From an uncultured Akkermansia sp. (GTDB lineage Bacteria; Verrucomicrobiota; Verrucomicrobiia; Verrucomicrobiales; Akkermansiaceae), in assembly GCA_904501955.1 (NCBI GenBank), contig CAJGCY010000032.1:1-21747 (forward strand): DNA of 21,747 nucleotides, read 5' to 3'. Below the pieces are notes generated by a model. The model made no database searches and was not told the origin of the DNA. It saw only the letters and a program-made list of their open reading frames with translations. This document shows positions 7,346-14,636 of the stretch, piece by piece. A program made the translations under genes and the position numbers. Every line of letters starts with the position of its first letter. The first letter of the stretch is position 1.

Positions 7346-7924
7346 ATGTCAAATACCTCCCTTACACCTGAACTTGCCAAGCTGACTTCTGAGTTGGCTC
7401 ACGGCTTTACGCAGTGCCAGAAAGTGGTTTCTGCTCACGCCCGCATCCGTCTTTTCTTCCAGTCTCCCGATGCTACCGCCCTGTACCGCAAGGCTGAGGA
7501 CTTCGGCGAAGAGCTGCGCAACAAGCAGATGGCCGGTATGGCTCCCTCCGATGAGGAGATTGCCAAGTTTAACGAGCTGCGCCAGAGCGTGGTGGACAAT
7601 GATGTGTGCCGCGGTTATCTGGAGGCCCGCATGGAGCTCGATGAGCTGCTCTCTACGGTGAATCAGTACCTTTGCATGGCTATCAATAACGGCACCGTTC
7701 CCACTGATGAGGAGGTGGCCGAGACCCTGCAGCAGCAGATGAGCTCTTGCTCTTGCGGTGGCGGTTGCAGCGGCAACTGTGATGACTGCGACAGCGATTG
7801 CGACCACAAGCATGACGGTGAGCACGAATGCTGCTGCGGTGGCCACGGCCACGAGGATGGCCATGAGTGCTGCGGTGGCCACGGCCACGGCGAGGGCCAC
7901 GAGTGCCGCTGCGGCAAGCACTGA
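7346..7924 (+). CDS. YlbF-family protein with Cys/His-rich C-terminal tail
   Basis: Residues 5-125 form an all-helical YlbF/YmcA (Com_YlbF) domain: LAKLTSELAHGFTQCQKVV, then the amphipathic stretch with SPDATALYRKAEDF, and a final helix with YLEARMELDELLSTVNQYL. The tail, residues 131-192, contains 13 Cys and 10 His, including SSCSCGGGCSGNC, ECCCGGHGHEDGHE and the near copy ECCGGHGHGEGHE, ending CRCGKH. In Bacillus subtilis, YlbF (RicF), YmcA and YaaT form a complex that carries [4Fe-4S] clusters on conserved cysteines and promotes mRNA processing. A metal-binding tail fits that theme, but this tail is far longer and His-rich, so Zn, Cu or Ni binding is equally possible. It has its own promoter and terminator and looks monocistronic. 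Confidence 0.82.
   Translation: MSNTSLTPELAKLTSELAHGFTQCQKVVSAHARIRLFFQSPDATALYRKAEDFGEELRNKQMAGMAPSDEEIAKFNELRQSVVDNDVCRGYLEARMELDELLSTVNQYLCMAINNGTVPTDEEVAETLQQQMSSCSCGGGCSGNCDDCDSDCDHKHDGEHECCCGGHGHEDGHECCGGHGHGEGHECRCGKH
7832..7903 (+). repeat. Two in-frame 36-bp tandem repeats in the metal-binding tail
   Basis: Units at 7832-7867 and 7868-7903 differ at only a few bases. Each encodes 12 residues of the type CCGGHGHxxGHE. The next bases (TGCCGCTGCGGC) look like the start of a third, truncated unit. The tail appears to have grown by tandem duplication. Confidence 0.85.
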
Positions 7925-7950
7925 TGCTGCGTTCCTCTCTTTTTTTCACG

Positions 7951-7989
7951 GCTGTCATCGATTTTTTTTCGATGACAGCTAATTTTTTT
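7951..7989 (+). terminator. Intrinsic terminator of the YlbF-family gene
   Basis: A perfect 11-bp stem, GCTGTCATCGA (7951-7961) with TCGATGACAGC (7969-7979), has a loop of seven T. A seven-T tract follows at 7983-7989. It lies 26 bp after the stop codon. Confidence 0.88.
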
Positions 7990-8002
7990 AGAAAAATTCT
8001 AA
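7988..8002. repeat. Short perfect inverted repeat before trxB
   Basis: TTAGAA-AAA-TTCTAA, 6-bp arms around 3 nt, abuts the terminator T tract and lies about 65 bp upstream of trxB. It could be a regulator site, or simply AT-rich sequence. Confidence 0.3.
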
Positions 8003-8068
8003 TGTATGTCACAATAACAGGCCTATTGACGCATAATATCCTTGCGGTTTGGTCGGTAATTTTGTAAC

Positions 8069-9010
8069 ATGTGGGCAATGGACGAGAAATTGATTATTAT
8101 AGGAACGGGGCCTGCCGGCTACACGGCAGCCATTTATGCGGCACGTGCGGATTTGTCACCCTTGGTGTTCACGGGTGAGCAGCTGGGCGGCCAGCTTACA
8201 ACCACCACGGAGATTGAGAACTTCCCGGGCTTCCCGGAGGGTATCATGGGGCCGGATTTGATGTTCAACATGAGCCAGCAGGCGGAGAAGTTCGGTGCTC
8301 GCTATGCATACGAGAACGTGATTTCCGTCACCAAGGAGGCCTGCAGCGATATGTTCGTGGTAACGACTTCCGGTGGTGCCTACAAGGCGAAGGCTGTGAT
8401 TATTGCCACGGGAGCCACGGCTCGCTACTTGGGCTTGGAGGGTGAGAAAGAGCTCATCGGCCACGGTCTGACGGCATGCGCCACCTGCGACGGCGCATTC
8501 TACCGCGATGTGCCCGTGTGCGTAGTGGGCGGTGGCGACAGCGCCTGCGAGGAGGCCACCTTCCTGACCCGCTTTGCCAGCAAGGTATACCTCATTCACC
8601 GCCGCGACCAGCTGCGCGCCAGCAAGGCCATGCAGCAGCGCGTGCTCTCCAACCCGAAGATTGAGCCGCTGTGGAACAGCACCATTGCCTCCTACAACAA
8701 GGATGACGCCGGTGAGCTGTGCAGCATCATGCTGCAGGACACCGTGACCGGTGAGCAGCGCCCGCTGGAGGTCAAGTGCGTGTTCATGGCCATCGGCCAC
8801 AAGCCCAACAGCAAGTTCGTGGGTGATTTGGTGGATGTGGATGAAGCCGGTTTCATCATTCGCACCAACGGTGGCACCGCTACCAAGACCCCCGGCCTCT
8901 TTGCCGCCGGTGACGTGGCAGACCCCGTGTACCGCCAGGCAGTATCCGCTGCCGGTATGGGCTGCTGGGCCGCCATCGAGGCCGAGCGCTATCTGCTGGC
9001 TCAGGAGTAA
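8069..9010 (+). CDS. trxB: Thioredoxin-disulfide reductase
   Basis: TrxB uses NADPH and FAD to reduce thioredoxin in the cytoplasm. The 313-residue low-molecular-weight form has the FAD-binding GTGPAG (12-17), the redox-active CATC (137-140) followed by DGAFY, the NADPH-binding GGGDSACEEA, the HRRDQLRASKAMQ stretch that contacts the 2' phosphate, and C-terminal GLFAAGDVAD. The start is uncertain. A second ATG at 8078 gives the more usual MDEKLIIIG beginning, and neither start has a Shine-Dalgarno. A weak TTGCGG-N17-TAACAT (8042-8070) would suit a leaderless start at 8078. The Sel1 lipoprotein gene follows 30 bp later and is probably cotranscribed. Confidence 0.95.
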   Translation: MWAMDEKLIIIGTGPAGYTAAIYAARADLSPLVFTGEQLGGQLTTTTEIENFPGFPEGIMGPDLMFNMSQQAEKFGARYAYENVISVTKEACSDMFVVTTSGGAYKAKAVIIATGATARYLGLEGEKELIGHGLTACATCDGAFYRDVPVCVVGGGDSACEEATFLTRFASKVYLIHRRDQLRASKAMQQRVLSNPKIEPLWNSTIASYNKDDAGELCSIMLQDTVTGEQRPLEVKCVFMAIGHKPNSKFVGDLVDVDEAGFIIRTNGGTATKTPGLFAAGDVADPVYRQAVSAAGMGCWAAIEAERYLLAQE

Positions 9011-9040
9011 TAGCCAACTCGCAAACGGAACTCTCTCATC

Positions 9041-9676
9041 ATGAAAAAACAGCTCATTCTCGGCGCTTCGGTGCTTTTCTTGGGCATTTTTACCGCGTGT
9101 GAGACCCCGGAGGCCATGTACTCCGGGGCTCAGACCCACTTTGCCGCGAAAAATTATGATGCTGCGGTGGCTCTGTACAAGAAAGCCGCAGCGCGTGGCA
9201 ATGCGGATGCGCAGTTGATGCTCGGCAAGTGCTATGATTTCGGCTACGGCGTGAAGAAAGACCCCGTGCTGGCCGCTCAGTGGTACACCAAGGCCGCGCA
9301 GGCCGGTAATGCGGATGCGCAAATCAACTTGGCCTCTTGCTACTACTCCGGCGCGGGCGTGCCCGCCAGCATGGAGCAGGCCGTGCTCTGGTACAAAAAG
9401 GCTGCGGAGCAGGGGAATGCCGTCGCGTACAACAACCTCGGCCTCCATTACCTGAATGGCCAAGGCGTGGAGCAAAATCACTCCATGGCGGCGGAGTACT
9501 TCACCATGGCTGCCCAAATGGGCGATGCCGATGGCCAGTACAACCTCGGTAAGTGTTATTTCATGGGGCTCGGTGTTCCGCAAAACGTGCAGCAAGCTCA
9601 GTTCTGGGTGCGCAAAGCCGCTGCCCAAGGGCAGCAAAATGCTGCCATGTTCATGCAGGATAATAACTGGCAATAA
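9041..9676 (+). CDS. Sel1-repeat lipoprotein
   Basis: The 211-residue protein begins with a lipoprotein signal peptide (MKKQLILGASVLFLGIFTAC, lipid site C20). From about residue 54 to 198 it consists of four 36-residue Sel1-like repeats with the recurring pattern NADAQxxLGxCYxxGxGVxxD..AAxWYxKAAxxG, plus a half repeat on either side. Sel1 repeats are alpha-helical solenoids that scaffold protein-protein contacts, often in envelope proteins. It lies 30 bp downstream of trxB and ends in an intrinsic terminator. The partner is unknown, and the pairing with trxB gives no clear functional hint. Confidence 0.92.
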   Translation: MKKQLILGASVLFLGIFTACETPEAMYSGAQTHFAAKNYDAAVALYKKAAARGNADAQLMLGKCYDFGYGVKKDPVLAAQWYTKAAQAGNADAQINLASCYYSGAGVPASMEQAVLWYKKAAEQGNAVAYNNLGLHYLNGQGVEQNHSMAAEYFTMAAQMGDADGQYNLGKCYFMGLGVPQNVQQAQFWVRKAAAQGQQNAAMFMQDNNWQ

Positions 9677-9700
9677 CGCCCCCATTCCCTTCCTGTCTCG

Positions 9701-9727
9701 GCCGCGCTTTCGGGCGCGGCTCTTTTT
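9701..9727 (+). terminator. Terminator of the trxB-Sel1 unit
   Basis: GCCGCGC (9701-9707) pairs with GCGCGGC (9714-9720) around TTTCGG. TCTTTTT follows at 9721-9727. It lies 24 bp after the Sel1 gene stop and 15 bp before the next start codon. Confidence 0.82.
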
Positions 9728-9742
9728 CATACTCAAATTATT

Positions 9743-11017
9743 ATGCAAGATTCCGCTCAACCCGCAAAATCAACCCCTTGGCGCTCCTTTTGGAGCCTGA
9801 CGGTCATCCAATCCATGAACTCACTGAATGAGAAGGGCGTGCAGTTCCTCCTTATTGCCTTGGGTATATGGCTGATGCAGCCGCTGCAGTACCCGCTTTC
9901 CGTGTTGATTGTGCTGCCCTTCGTGCTTTTCTCACCGCTGGGGGGCTGGTTGGCGGACCGCTACTGCAAAACCCGCCTGCTGCAGGGCATGGTGCTACTG
10001 CAGGTCATAGTGCTGGCAGGCATGACGGCGGGGCTTTTCATGCATAATTTATGGGTAGCCGTCGGCTTTTTCTCCATATTCTGCGTGCAGGCCATGTTTT
10101 TCAGCCCGGCCAAAAAAGGCTTGGTGAAGGACATCGTCGGCTCCGAGAACATCGGCTTTGCCAGCGGTATTTTGGAGATTAGCTCCATGCTGGCGCTGCT
10201 CATCGGCCAAATCGGCGCGCTTTCCTTGGTTTACATGCTCTTGTTGCACTGGGGCAGCGAGGCCGGGTACGAGGCTGCTGCCTGGCCCTGTGCCTGCGCC
10301 ACGGTGGGGGCCGTGCTGGTGCTGCTGCTCAGCTTCACCATCCCCCGCTTTAAGCCGGAAAGCCGTAGCCCCTTCCGCTGGAGCCTGCTGTGGGAGCACT
10401 TTGCCCAGCTGCGCATGCTCTGGCGCAACCCCGCGCTGCGCAATAGCGAGGTAGGCATCGGCTACTTCTGGTTCATTGCGGGCACCATGATGCTCATTGC
10501 CCTCCAAATGGCGGAAGATGCTCACCCCGTGCTCAGCTCTGCGGATTTCATTGCCGTGCTCGGCCAGCAAAAGGACTCCGCCCTGCTCATGGCGTGGATC
10601 AGCGGTGGCTCTATTGCCGGTGGCGTGCTCGCTTCCGTCATCTGCGCACGCCGCATCCGCACCTGGGTGGCGAATGTGGGTGGCTTGGGCATGACCTTGG
10701 GCTGCCTCGCGCTGGCGCTCATTCCGTACGGCTCCACTCTGTTCCTTCTCTCCCTCGCCTTTACCGGTTTTATGGCTGCCGGTTATCTTGTTCCGCTCAA
10801 TGCCTTGCTCCAAGACCGCGCGGATAATGATAAACGCGGCGATGTGATTGCCGCCGGTAATCTGGTGGACTGCTTCCTCGGCATCATGTCCGTGCTGGTG
10901 CAGTATGCCATGCGCGCCGCAGGCCTCTCCCCCCAGTGGCAATGCGGCATCCTCGCCATCACCAGCGCCCTCGTAGCCCTCTTCATCATGCGCAACCTCC
11001 GCCGTATCAAACTCTGA
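9743..11017 (+). CDS. Major facilitator superfamily transporter, LplT-like
   Basis: The 424-residue membrane protein has about 11-12 hydrophobic segments. Near residue 20 it has the QSMNSLNEKGVQFLL segment. The MFS signature between helices 2 and 3, GGWLADRYCKTRLLQ, is clear. AMFFSPAKKGLVKDIV and the late GDVIAAGNLVDCFLG segment resemble the LplT lysophospholipid-flippase subgroup, whose members return lysophospholipids to the cytoplasmic leaflet. No fused or neighbouring acyltransferase is visible, so the substrate is inference. A terminator separates it from the Sel1 gene, so it should have its own promoter; I see only a weak CATACT 9 nt before the ATG. Its stop is followed directly by repeat element B. 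Confidence 0.82.
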   Translation: MQDSAQPAKSTPWRSFWSLTVIQSMNSLNEKGVQFLLIALGIWLMQPLQYPLSVLIVLPFVLFSPLGGWLADRYCKTRLLQGMVLLQVIVLAGMTAGLFMHNLWVAVGFFSIFCVQAMFFSPAKKGLVKDIVGSENIGFASGILEISSMLALLIGQIGALSLVYMLLLHWGSEAGYEAAAWPCACATVGAVLVLLLSFTIPRFKPESRSPFRWSLLWEHFAQLRMLWRNPALRNSEVGIGYFWFIAGTMMLIALQMAEDAHPVLSSADFIAVLGQQKDSALLMAWISGGSIAGGVLASVICARRIRTWVANVGGLGMTLGCLALALIPYGSTLFLLSLAFTGFMAAGYLVPLNALLQDRADNDKRGDVIAAGNLVDCFLGIMSVLVQYAMRAAGLSPQWQCGILAITSALVALFIMRNLRRIKL

Positions 11018-11031
11018 TTTTTTTGATTGCC

Positions 11032-11422
11032 CGATAAATCGGAAGTTGGCGAGCGAAGCGAGCGGAATTTTAAGCCCCGATAGGGGCGTCAGCCCTTAGG
11101 CAGGGGTGGAGCGGCGAAGCCGCGGAACCCCTGTTAGCGGAAAAAATAAAATTGAGCCCGGTGCGACGGAGCGTCAGCGACGCAGCGTAGGGCGACAGCA
11201 CCGTTGCCTTGTTCATTCACCATAAATCATTGGCTGTTTGGCGAAAGTAACGTGCTGTCACCACAGGTTCCCTGGGTTCCTTTTAAATTTTTAATCCTAG
11301 CAGGGGTTCCGTTCGCTGACGCTCACTCCACCGCCTACTAAGAGCTGCCGCCCCGTTACCACGGGGCTTAAAATTCCGCACGCCTACGGCTCGCAAACTA
11401 ATCGCCAACTTCCGATTTATCG
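11032..11422. repeat. Palindromic intergenic element B (391 bp, complete)
   Basis: The same 17-bp end as element A occurs at 11032-11048 and, inverted, at 11406-11422. Left arm: GCGAGCGAAGCGAGCGG, hairpin GCCCCGATAGGGGC, then CAGGGGT (11101-11107) pairing with ACCCCTG (11127-11133) around GCGGC-GAA-GCCGC (11111-11123). Next, CGGTGC (11159-11164) pairs with GCACCG (11198-11203) around GCGTC-AGC-GACGC. The right arm carries the modules in reverse, including GCCCCGT-TACC-ACGGGGC (11350-11367) and AAATTCCGC. Read on the minus strand, its first 60 bases closely follow those of the left arm. The region 11018-11529 holds this element, the terminator at 11468 and no gene. It lies between convergent genes. 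Confidence 0.88.
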
Positions 11423-11467
11423 AGCTGCGCAAATACCGCTAACGCCCGCAAATTGAAATCGGGCCAC

Positions 11468-11498
11468 AAAAAAGCACCGGGCGGTGAGGCCCGGTGCT
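11468..11498 (-). terminator. Terminator of the 736-residue exported protein gene
   Basis: Read on the minus strand, AGCACCGGGC (complement of 11489-11498) pairs with GCCCGGTGCT (complement of 11473-11482) around a 6-nt loop. A run of T follows (A tract 11468-11473 on the plus strand). It lies 32 bp past the stop codon. Confidence 0.88.
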
Positions 11499-11529
11499 GA
11501 AAGGTAAGGAATGAGTGAGGCGCTGAGGC

Positions 11530-13740
11530 TTACTTATTGAGCTTCACCTGAGCGCGAATGATGAAGCTGCCGTCCTTGGTGGTGGCGGTCATGTTCACGC
11601 TGTCAACGTACTCTGCGATGGCCTCCGCGGCGTCTGCGGCATCATCGGCATTGTTAGCGCGGCTCTCAGCGGGGGAGGGCTCGCGGTAGTGGTAGGCGTA
11701 AATCTCCTCCTCATCGAAGTCGTCCTCGGGGATGTAGTCGCCGTCCTCGTCGAACTCTTCTTCCTCGTCCATCTCAACCACTACGGGAGCAGGGGCTGCG
11801 GGCTTGGTGGGCTCGGTCTTGGGAGCCTCAGCCTCAGCGCGGGCCTGCAGGTCGGTAGCGATGCTGCGGAGCATCTTGGCGAGCGGGTCGAACTTGATGG
11901 AGCATACGCAACCGGTGTAGTCCATGGTGCCCGTGGCGGACTCAGCAATCTCAGCATTCAGCGCGGAGGAGGAGCCGAGCACGAAAGCGGAGTCGCTCAC
12001 CGTGATGTTCGGCACCAGGTTCTCCGTGAACATGGGCAGAGCCACGCTGTAGCTGGTGGACTTGCCGATGGTGCGGGGAATGATGGGCAGCATGTTGAGG
12101 ATGGCGGGATCGGAGCCTACCTTGGTGGCTACCTTGCCGGCTACGGTAAGGATGCTGTCCCAACCTTCGCTGAGCTTAGCGCGGTCTGCCACGCCGGAGT
12201 AGAAGGCGATGCGGGGGAAGGCGGTGGTGTTGCCGGGCTTGCCGCCGAGCACAGCGGGCATGGTGCCGTTGCCGTCTACCACAAGACCCATCGTGTTATC
12301 CATACCCTCCGTCACCAGAGAGAAGGAAGCGATAGCCTCTTTCACCTCGGGCAGGAAAGCCTTGACCATCTGCATGTTGGCCTCAGCCTCATCCTGCTGA
12401 GCGGTGGGCAGGGTGGTAATCACGCCATCGCACACAGCTAAGCCGCAGTCGATGAGCTGGTTCAAATCCGGGGAGTTCGGGTTGTTCCAGTAGGTGGACT
12501 CAGCATAGAGCACGGTGTTCGGGTCAGCAGCCTGCTTGAGGAGGCTGAGCTTGCCGGGCTTGTATGCCACGCCGGTGGAGTCGTAAGCGAGCTCGAACTC
12601 CATGTCGGAGCCGCTCCAGCTGGCCATACCGAAGGTCGGGTTCTTGCCCGCAGCGAAAGCATAGTTTCGGATGGAGGTCAGGATGATCTCAGCACCCTTG
12701 GCAGCAGAGGCAAAGCGGGAGCCGTTCTCACCACCCTGGGCTTCCAGCGCCTTGAAGCCGTTCACCAAGTCATTGCCCACTCGGGAGATGAGGCCATACA
12801 TCATCTGCTTGTAAGCGTTGGTTGCCTCAGCGGAGGCGTAGCCCACCATGTGCAGGCCCTTTTCCAGCTTGGCATCCGCAGCGGCAAGCTTGCCCGTGCC
12901 CAGCACGGAATCCTGAGCGGTGGCGGGCAGCTTAATGTCCTCCGGGTTCTCGCACACGACGGCGATAATCTTGTTGCCCTCTAGCTTGAAGAGAAGGTAA
13001 ACGGTGCGCTTGACCACCTCTTGCTTCATGGCGATGTCATACTCGTCATCCCACTCGGAGGGCTCAGCCTCCTCGGCGGGCATCTGAACCTTAATACCGC
13101 TGAAGCCGTTCACATTCACAGCTGCAAAACCATTGTCGCCGTCTTCCTCCTGCAGCTCTTCCACCAGAGAGTTGTACCACTCCTGCAGCATCGCCTCGGA
13201 GCCGGCGGTGCCCACCAGCACGCCGTAGGCGGGGCCTACCTTAATCTCACTGATGGCGGTCTTAAAGTCTGCGATGGTGGCCTTTGCCGTCTTGTCAGCA
13301 AGCTCTTCCAGAGCGCCCTGGTACTCCTTCACGGCCATCTTTGCCCAATTGCGAAGGACATCATTGCCGCCTTCATTGTACATGGCAATGCTGTAAATGG
13401 AGGAAAGCGCCTCAAGCGTCTTACCGCTGCCGGCACCGGCACCGATGGCCACGCTGTGCACAGCCTTTACCTCCTCCGGCATGGATTCATAATCGCGGTC
13501 GCTCATCATGCCGGCATTGTGAATGCTGTCAAACAGAGCGGGCAGGTTCGTTACGGTGTAACAAACCTCAGTGTCGGCAGGCATTACTGCCAGAGCGGGC
13601 ATAGCGGCAGCGCGCTGCTCCGCCGTGGCCTGCACCGTGGAAGGTGCGGAAAGGGTCGTGAATACCTCAGCCGGTTGCTGGGCATAAACGGGGGCTGCTA
13701 CGGTGGCAGCCATCAACATCAGGGTTGTACGAATGTTCAT
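11530..13740 (-). CDS. Large exported protein of unknown function with acidic C-terminal tract
   Basis: I start this at the ATG at 13740, which gives a 736-residue protein with a clean Sec signal peptide (MNIRTTLMLMAATVAAPVYA, cleavage before QQ). A longer frame from 13842 would run through the promoter and the adk terminator. I recognise no family. The body (about 40-640) alternates sheet- and helix-like segments with many Ala, Gly and Thr residues, as in large periplasmic or surface proteins. About residues 642-656 are Pro/Ala-rich (TKPAAPAPVVV) and 657-680 almost entirely Asp/Glu. An Ala-rich helix and a short strand (SFIIRAQVKL) close the chain. GAGAGSGKT at residues 100-108 resembles a P-loop but is probably chance in an exported protein. 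It has its own promoter and terminator. Confidence 0.85.
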   Translation of the reverse strand: MNIRTTLMLMAATVAAPVYAQQPAEVFTTLSAPSTVQATAEQRAAAMPALAVMPADTEVCYTVTNLPALFDSIHNAGMMSDRDYESMPEEVKAVHSVAIGAGAGSGKTLEALSSIYSIAMYNEGGNDVLRNWAKMAVKEYQGALEELADKTAKATIADFKTAISEIKVGPAYGVLVGTAGSEAMLQEWYNSLVEELQEEDGDNGFAAVNVNGFSGIKVQMPAEEAEPSEWDDEYDIAMKQEVVKRTVYLLFKLEGNKIIAVVCENPEDIKLPATAQDSVLGTGKLAAADAKLEKGLHMVGYASAEATNAYKQMMYGLISRVGNDLVNGFKALEAQGGENGSRFASAAKGAEIILTSIRNYAFAAGKNPTFGMASWSGSDMEFELAYDSTGVAYKPGKLSLLKQAADPNTVLYAESTYWNNPNSPDLNQLIDCGLAVCDGVITTLPTAQQDEAEANMQMVKAFLPEVKEAIASFSLVTEGMDNTMGLVVDGNGTMPAVLGGKPGNTTAFPRIAFYSGVADRAKLSEGWDSILTVAGKVATKVGSDPAILNMLPIIPRTIGKSTSYSVALPMFTENLVPNITVSDSAFVLGSSSALNAEIAESATGTMDYTGCVCSIKFDPLAKMLRSIATDLQARAEAEAPKTEPTKPAAPAPVVVEMDEEEEFDEDGDYIPEDDFDEEEIYAYHYREPSPAESRANNADDAADAAEAIAEYVDSVNMTATTKDGSFIIRAQVKLNK

Positions 13741-13749
13741 AACAGGCTT

Positions 13750-13777
13750 ACTATACCAAACCTCGCGCGCGTGTAAA
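13750..13777 (-). promoter_or_regulatory. Promoter of the 736-residue exported protein gene
   Basis: On the minus strand, TTTACA (13777-13772), a 16-bp spacer and TATAGT (13755-13750). The ATG at 13740 is 9 nt past the -10 box, predicting a leaderless or nearly leaderless mRNA and supporting the short start. Confidence 0.6.
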
Positions 13778-13809
13778 GCTGAAAGTTCACTTTTTTTAAT
13801 AAATGTCAC

Positions 13810-13846
13810 AAAAAAAGGAATGGGTGAGGCTGCCTCACCCATTCCT
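13810..13846 (-). terminator. Terminator of adk
   Basis: A perfect 15-bp inverted repeat, AGGAATGGGTGAGGC (13816-13830) and its complement (13832-13846), has one central base. On the minus strand it is followed by a run of seven T (A tract 13810-13816). It lies 28 bp after the adk stop. Confidence 0.9.
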
Positions 13847-13874
13847 GAAATGAATCAATGTTGCAAACGGCGGT

Positions 13875-14528
13875 TTACTTCTCGCAGTAGCCACGGATGG
13901 CAGCGGCGATGCGGGCGGATACGTCCTCCGGCTCACCCTCCTCCGTCACGTCGATCTGTACCACCTTACCCTGAGCGCGGTAGTGCTCTACCACGGGTAC
14001 GGTGAGGGTCTCGTAGTCCTTGCGGCGCTTGGCGAAAGCCTCGGGGTTGTCATCGGTGCGCACAATCATGGCGCCACCGCACTTCGGGCAAACCTCCTCA
14101 CCGTTGCGGGTGGTCTCACCGCAAGCGGGGCAGGCCTTGCGCTTGAGCATGCGAGCCTCGATGAGCTCAGCAGCCACGTTCAGGTAAACAACGATGTCCA
14201 CGCCGAGCCCCATGTTGCTCAGGTTGCCATCCAAGGTCTCGGCCTGAGCCACGGTGCGGGGATAGCCGTCGAGCAGGCAACCGCAGTCCTGGTTCTCACC
14301 CAGCCACTTGGCAACGATGCCGTTCACCACCTCATCCGGTACGAACATGGCGGCATCCATGTACTTCTTGGCCTCCAAGCCCAGCTCGGAACCCGCAGCA
14401 ATCTCAGCGCGCAGCAGGGCGCCGGTGCTCAGCGGCTTCAGGCCGTAGGTCTCGGAGAGGAAGGAAGACTGTGTGCCCTTGCCGGAAGCGGGGGCGCCTA
14501 CAAGTACGAATCGCTTGAGTGTTTTCAT
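13875..14528 (-). CDS. adk: Adenylate kinase, zinc-LID type
   Basis: Adk interconverts ATP + AMP and 2 ADP and balances adenine nucleotides in the cytoplasm. The 217-residue long-form enzyme has the P-loop GAPASGKGT (11-19), the AMP-binding LSTGALLR region (33-40), DGYPRT (87-92, usually DGFPRT), and the LID insert with four cysteines, CPACG at C133/C136 and CPKCG at C147/C150, a structural zinc site. The P-loop has Ala where most family members have Gly (GxPGxGKGT). It is probably monocistronic: candidate promoter at 14576-14603, terminator at 13810-13846. Confidence 0.96.
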   Translation of the reverse strand: MKTLKRFVLVGAPASGKGTQSSFLSETYGLKPLSTGALLRAEIAAGSELGLEAKKYMDAAMFVPDEVVNGIVAKWLGENQDCGCLLDGYPRTVAQAETLDGNLSNMGLGVDIVVYLNVAAELIEARMLKRKACPACGETTRNGEEVCPKCGGAMIVRTDDNPEAFAKRRKDYETLTVPVVEHYRAQGKVVQIDVTEEGEPEDVSARIAAAIRGYCEK

Positions 14529-14575
14529 TGTCGTGTAAGATGTTTTTCCGCGTTTGTCCGCGGTGTCATGGCCTC

Positions 14576-14603
14576 ATTATCCATCATTTCCGCAGAATTG
14601 CAA
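14576..14603 (-). promoter_or_regulatory. Candidate promoter of adk
   Basis: On the minus strand, TTGCAA (14603-14598), a 16-bp spacer and GATAAT (14581-14576). The predicted start near 14569 gives a leader of about 40 nt, unlike the very short leaders predicted elsewhere in this window. Confidence 0.42.
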
Positions 14604-14636
14604 GCAAAAACGATTTTCTGATAACGGAAAGTGGTG

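Noticed and set aside
8156..9760. 534-codon open frame on the minus strand opposite trxB and the Sel1 gene
   Set aside because: It spans two well-supported plus-strand genes and shows no domain, signal peptide or promoter.
13417..13443. P-loop-like GAGAGSGKT in the 736-residue exported protein
   Set aside because: No Walker B or other NTPase motif follows, and the protein is exported by signal peptide; chance in Gly/Ala-rich sequence is likelier.
13741..13842. Longer N-terminus for the 736-residue exported protein, starting at 13842
   Set aside because: The extension would cover a good promoter and the adk terminator hairpin and would bury the signal peptide.
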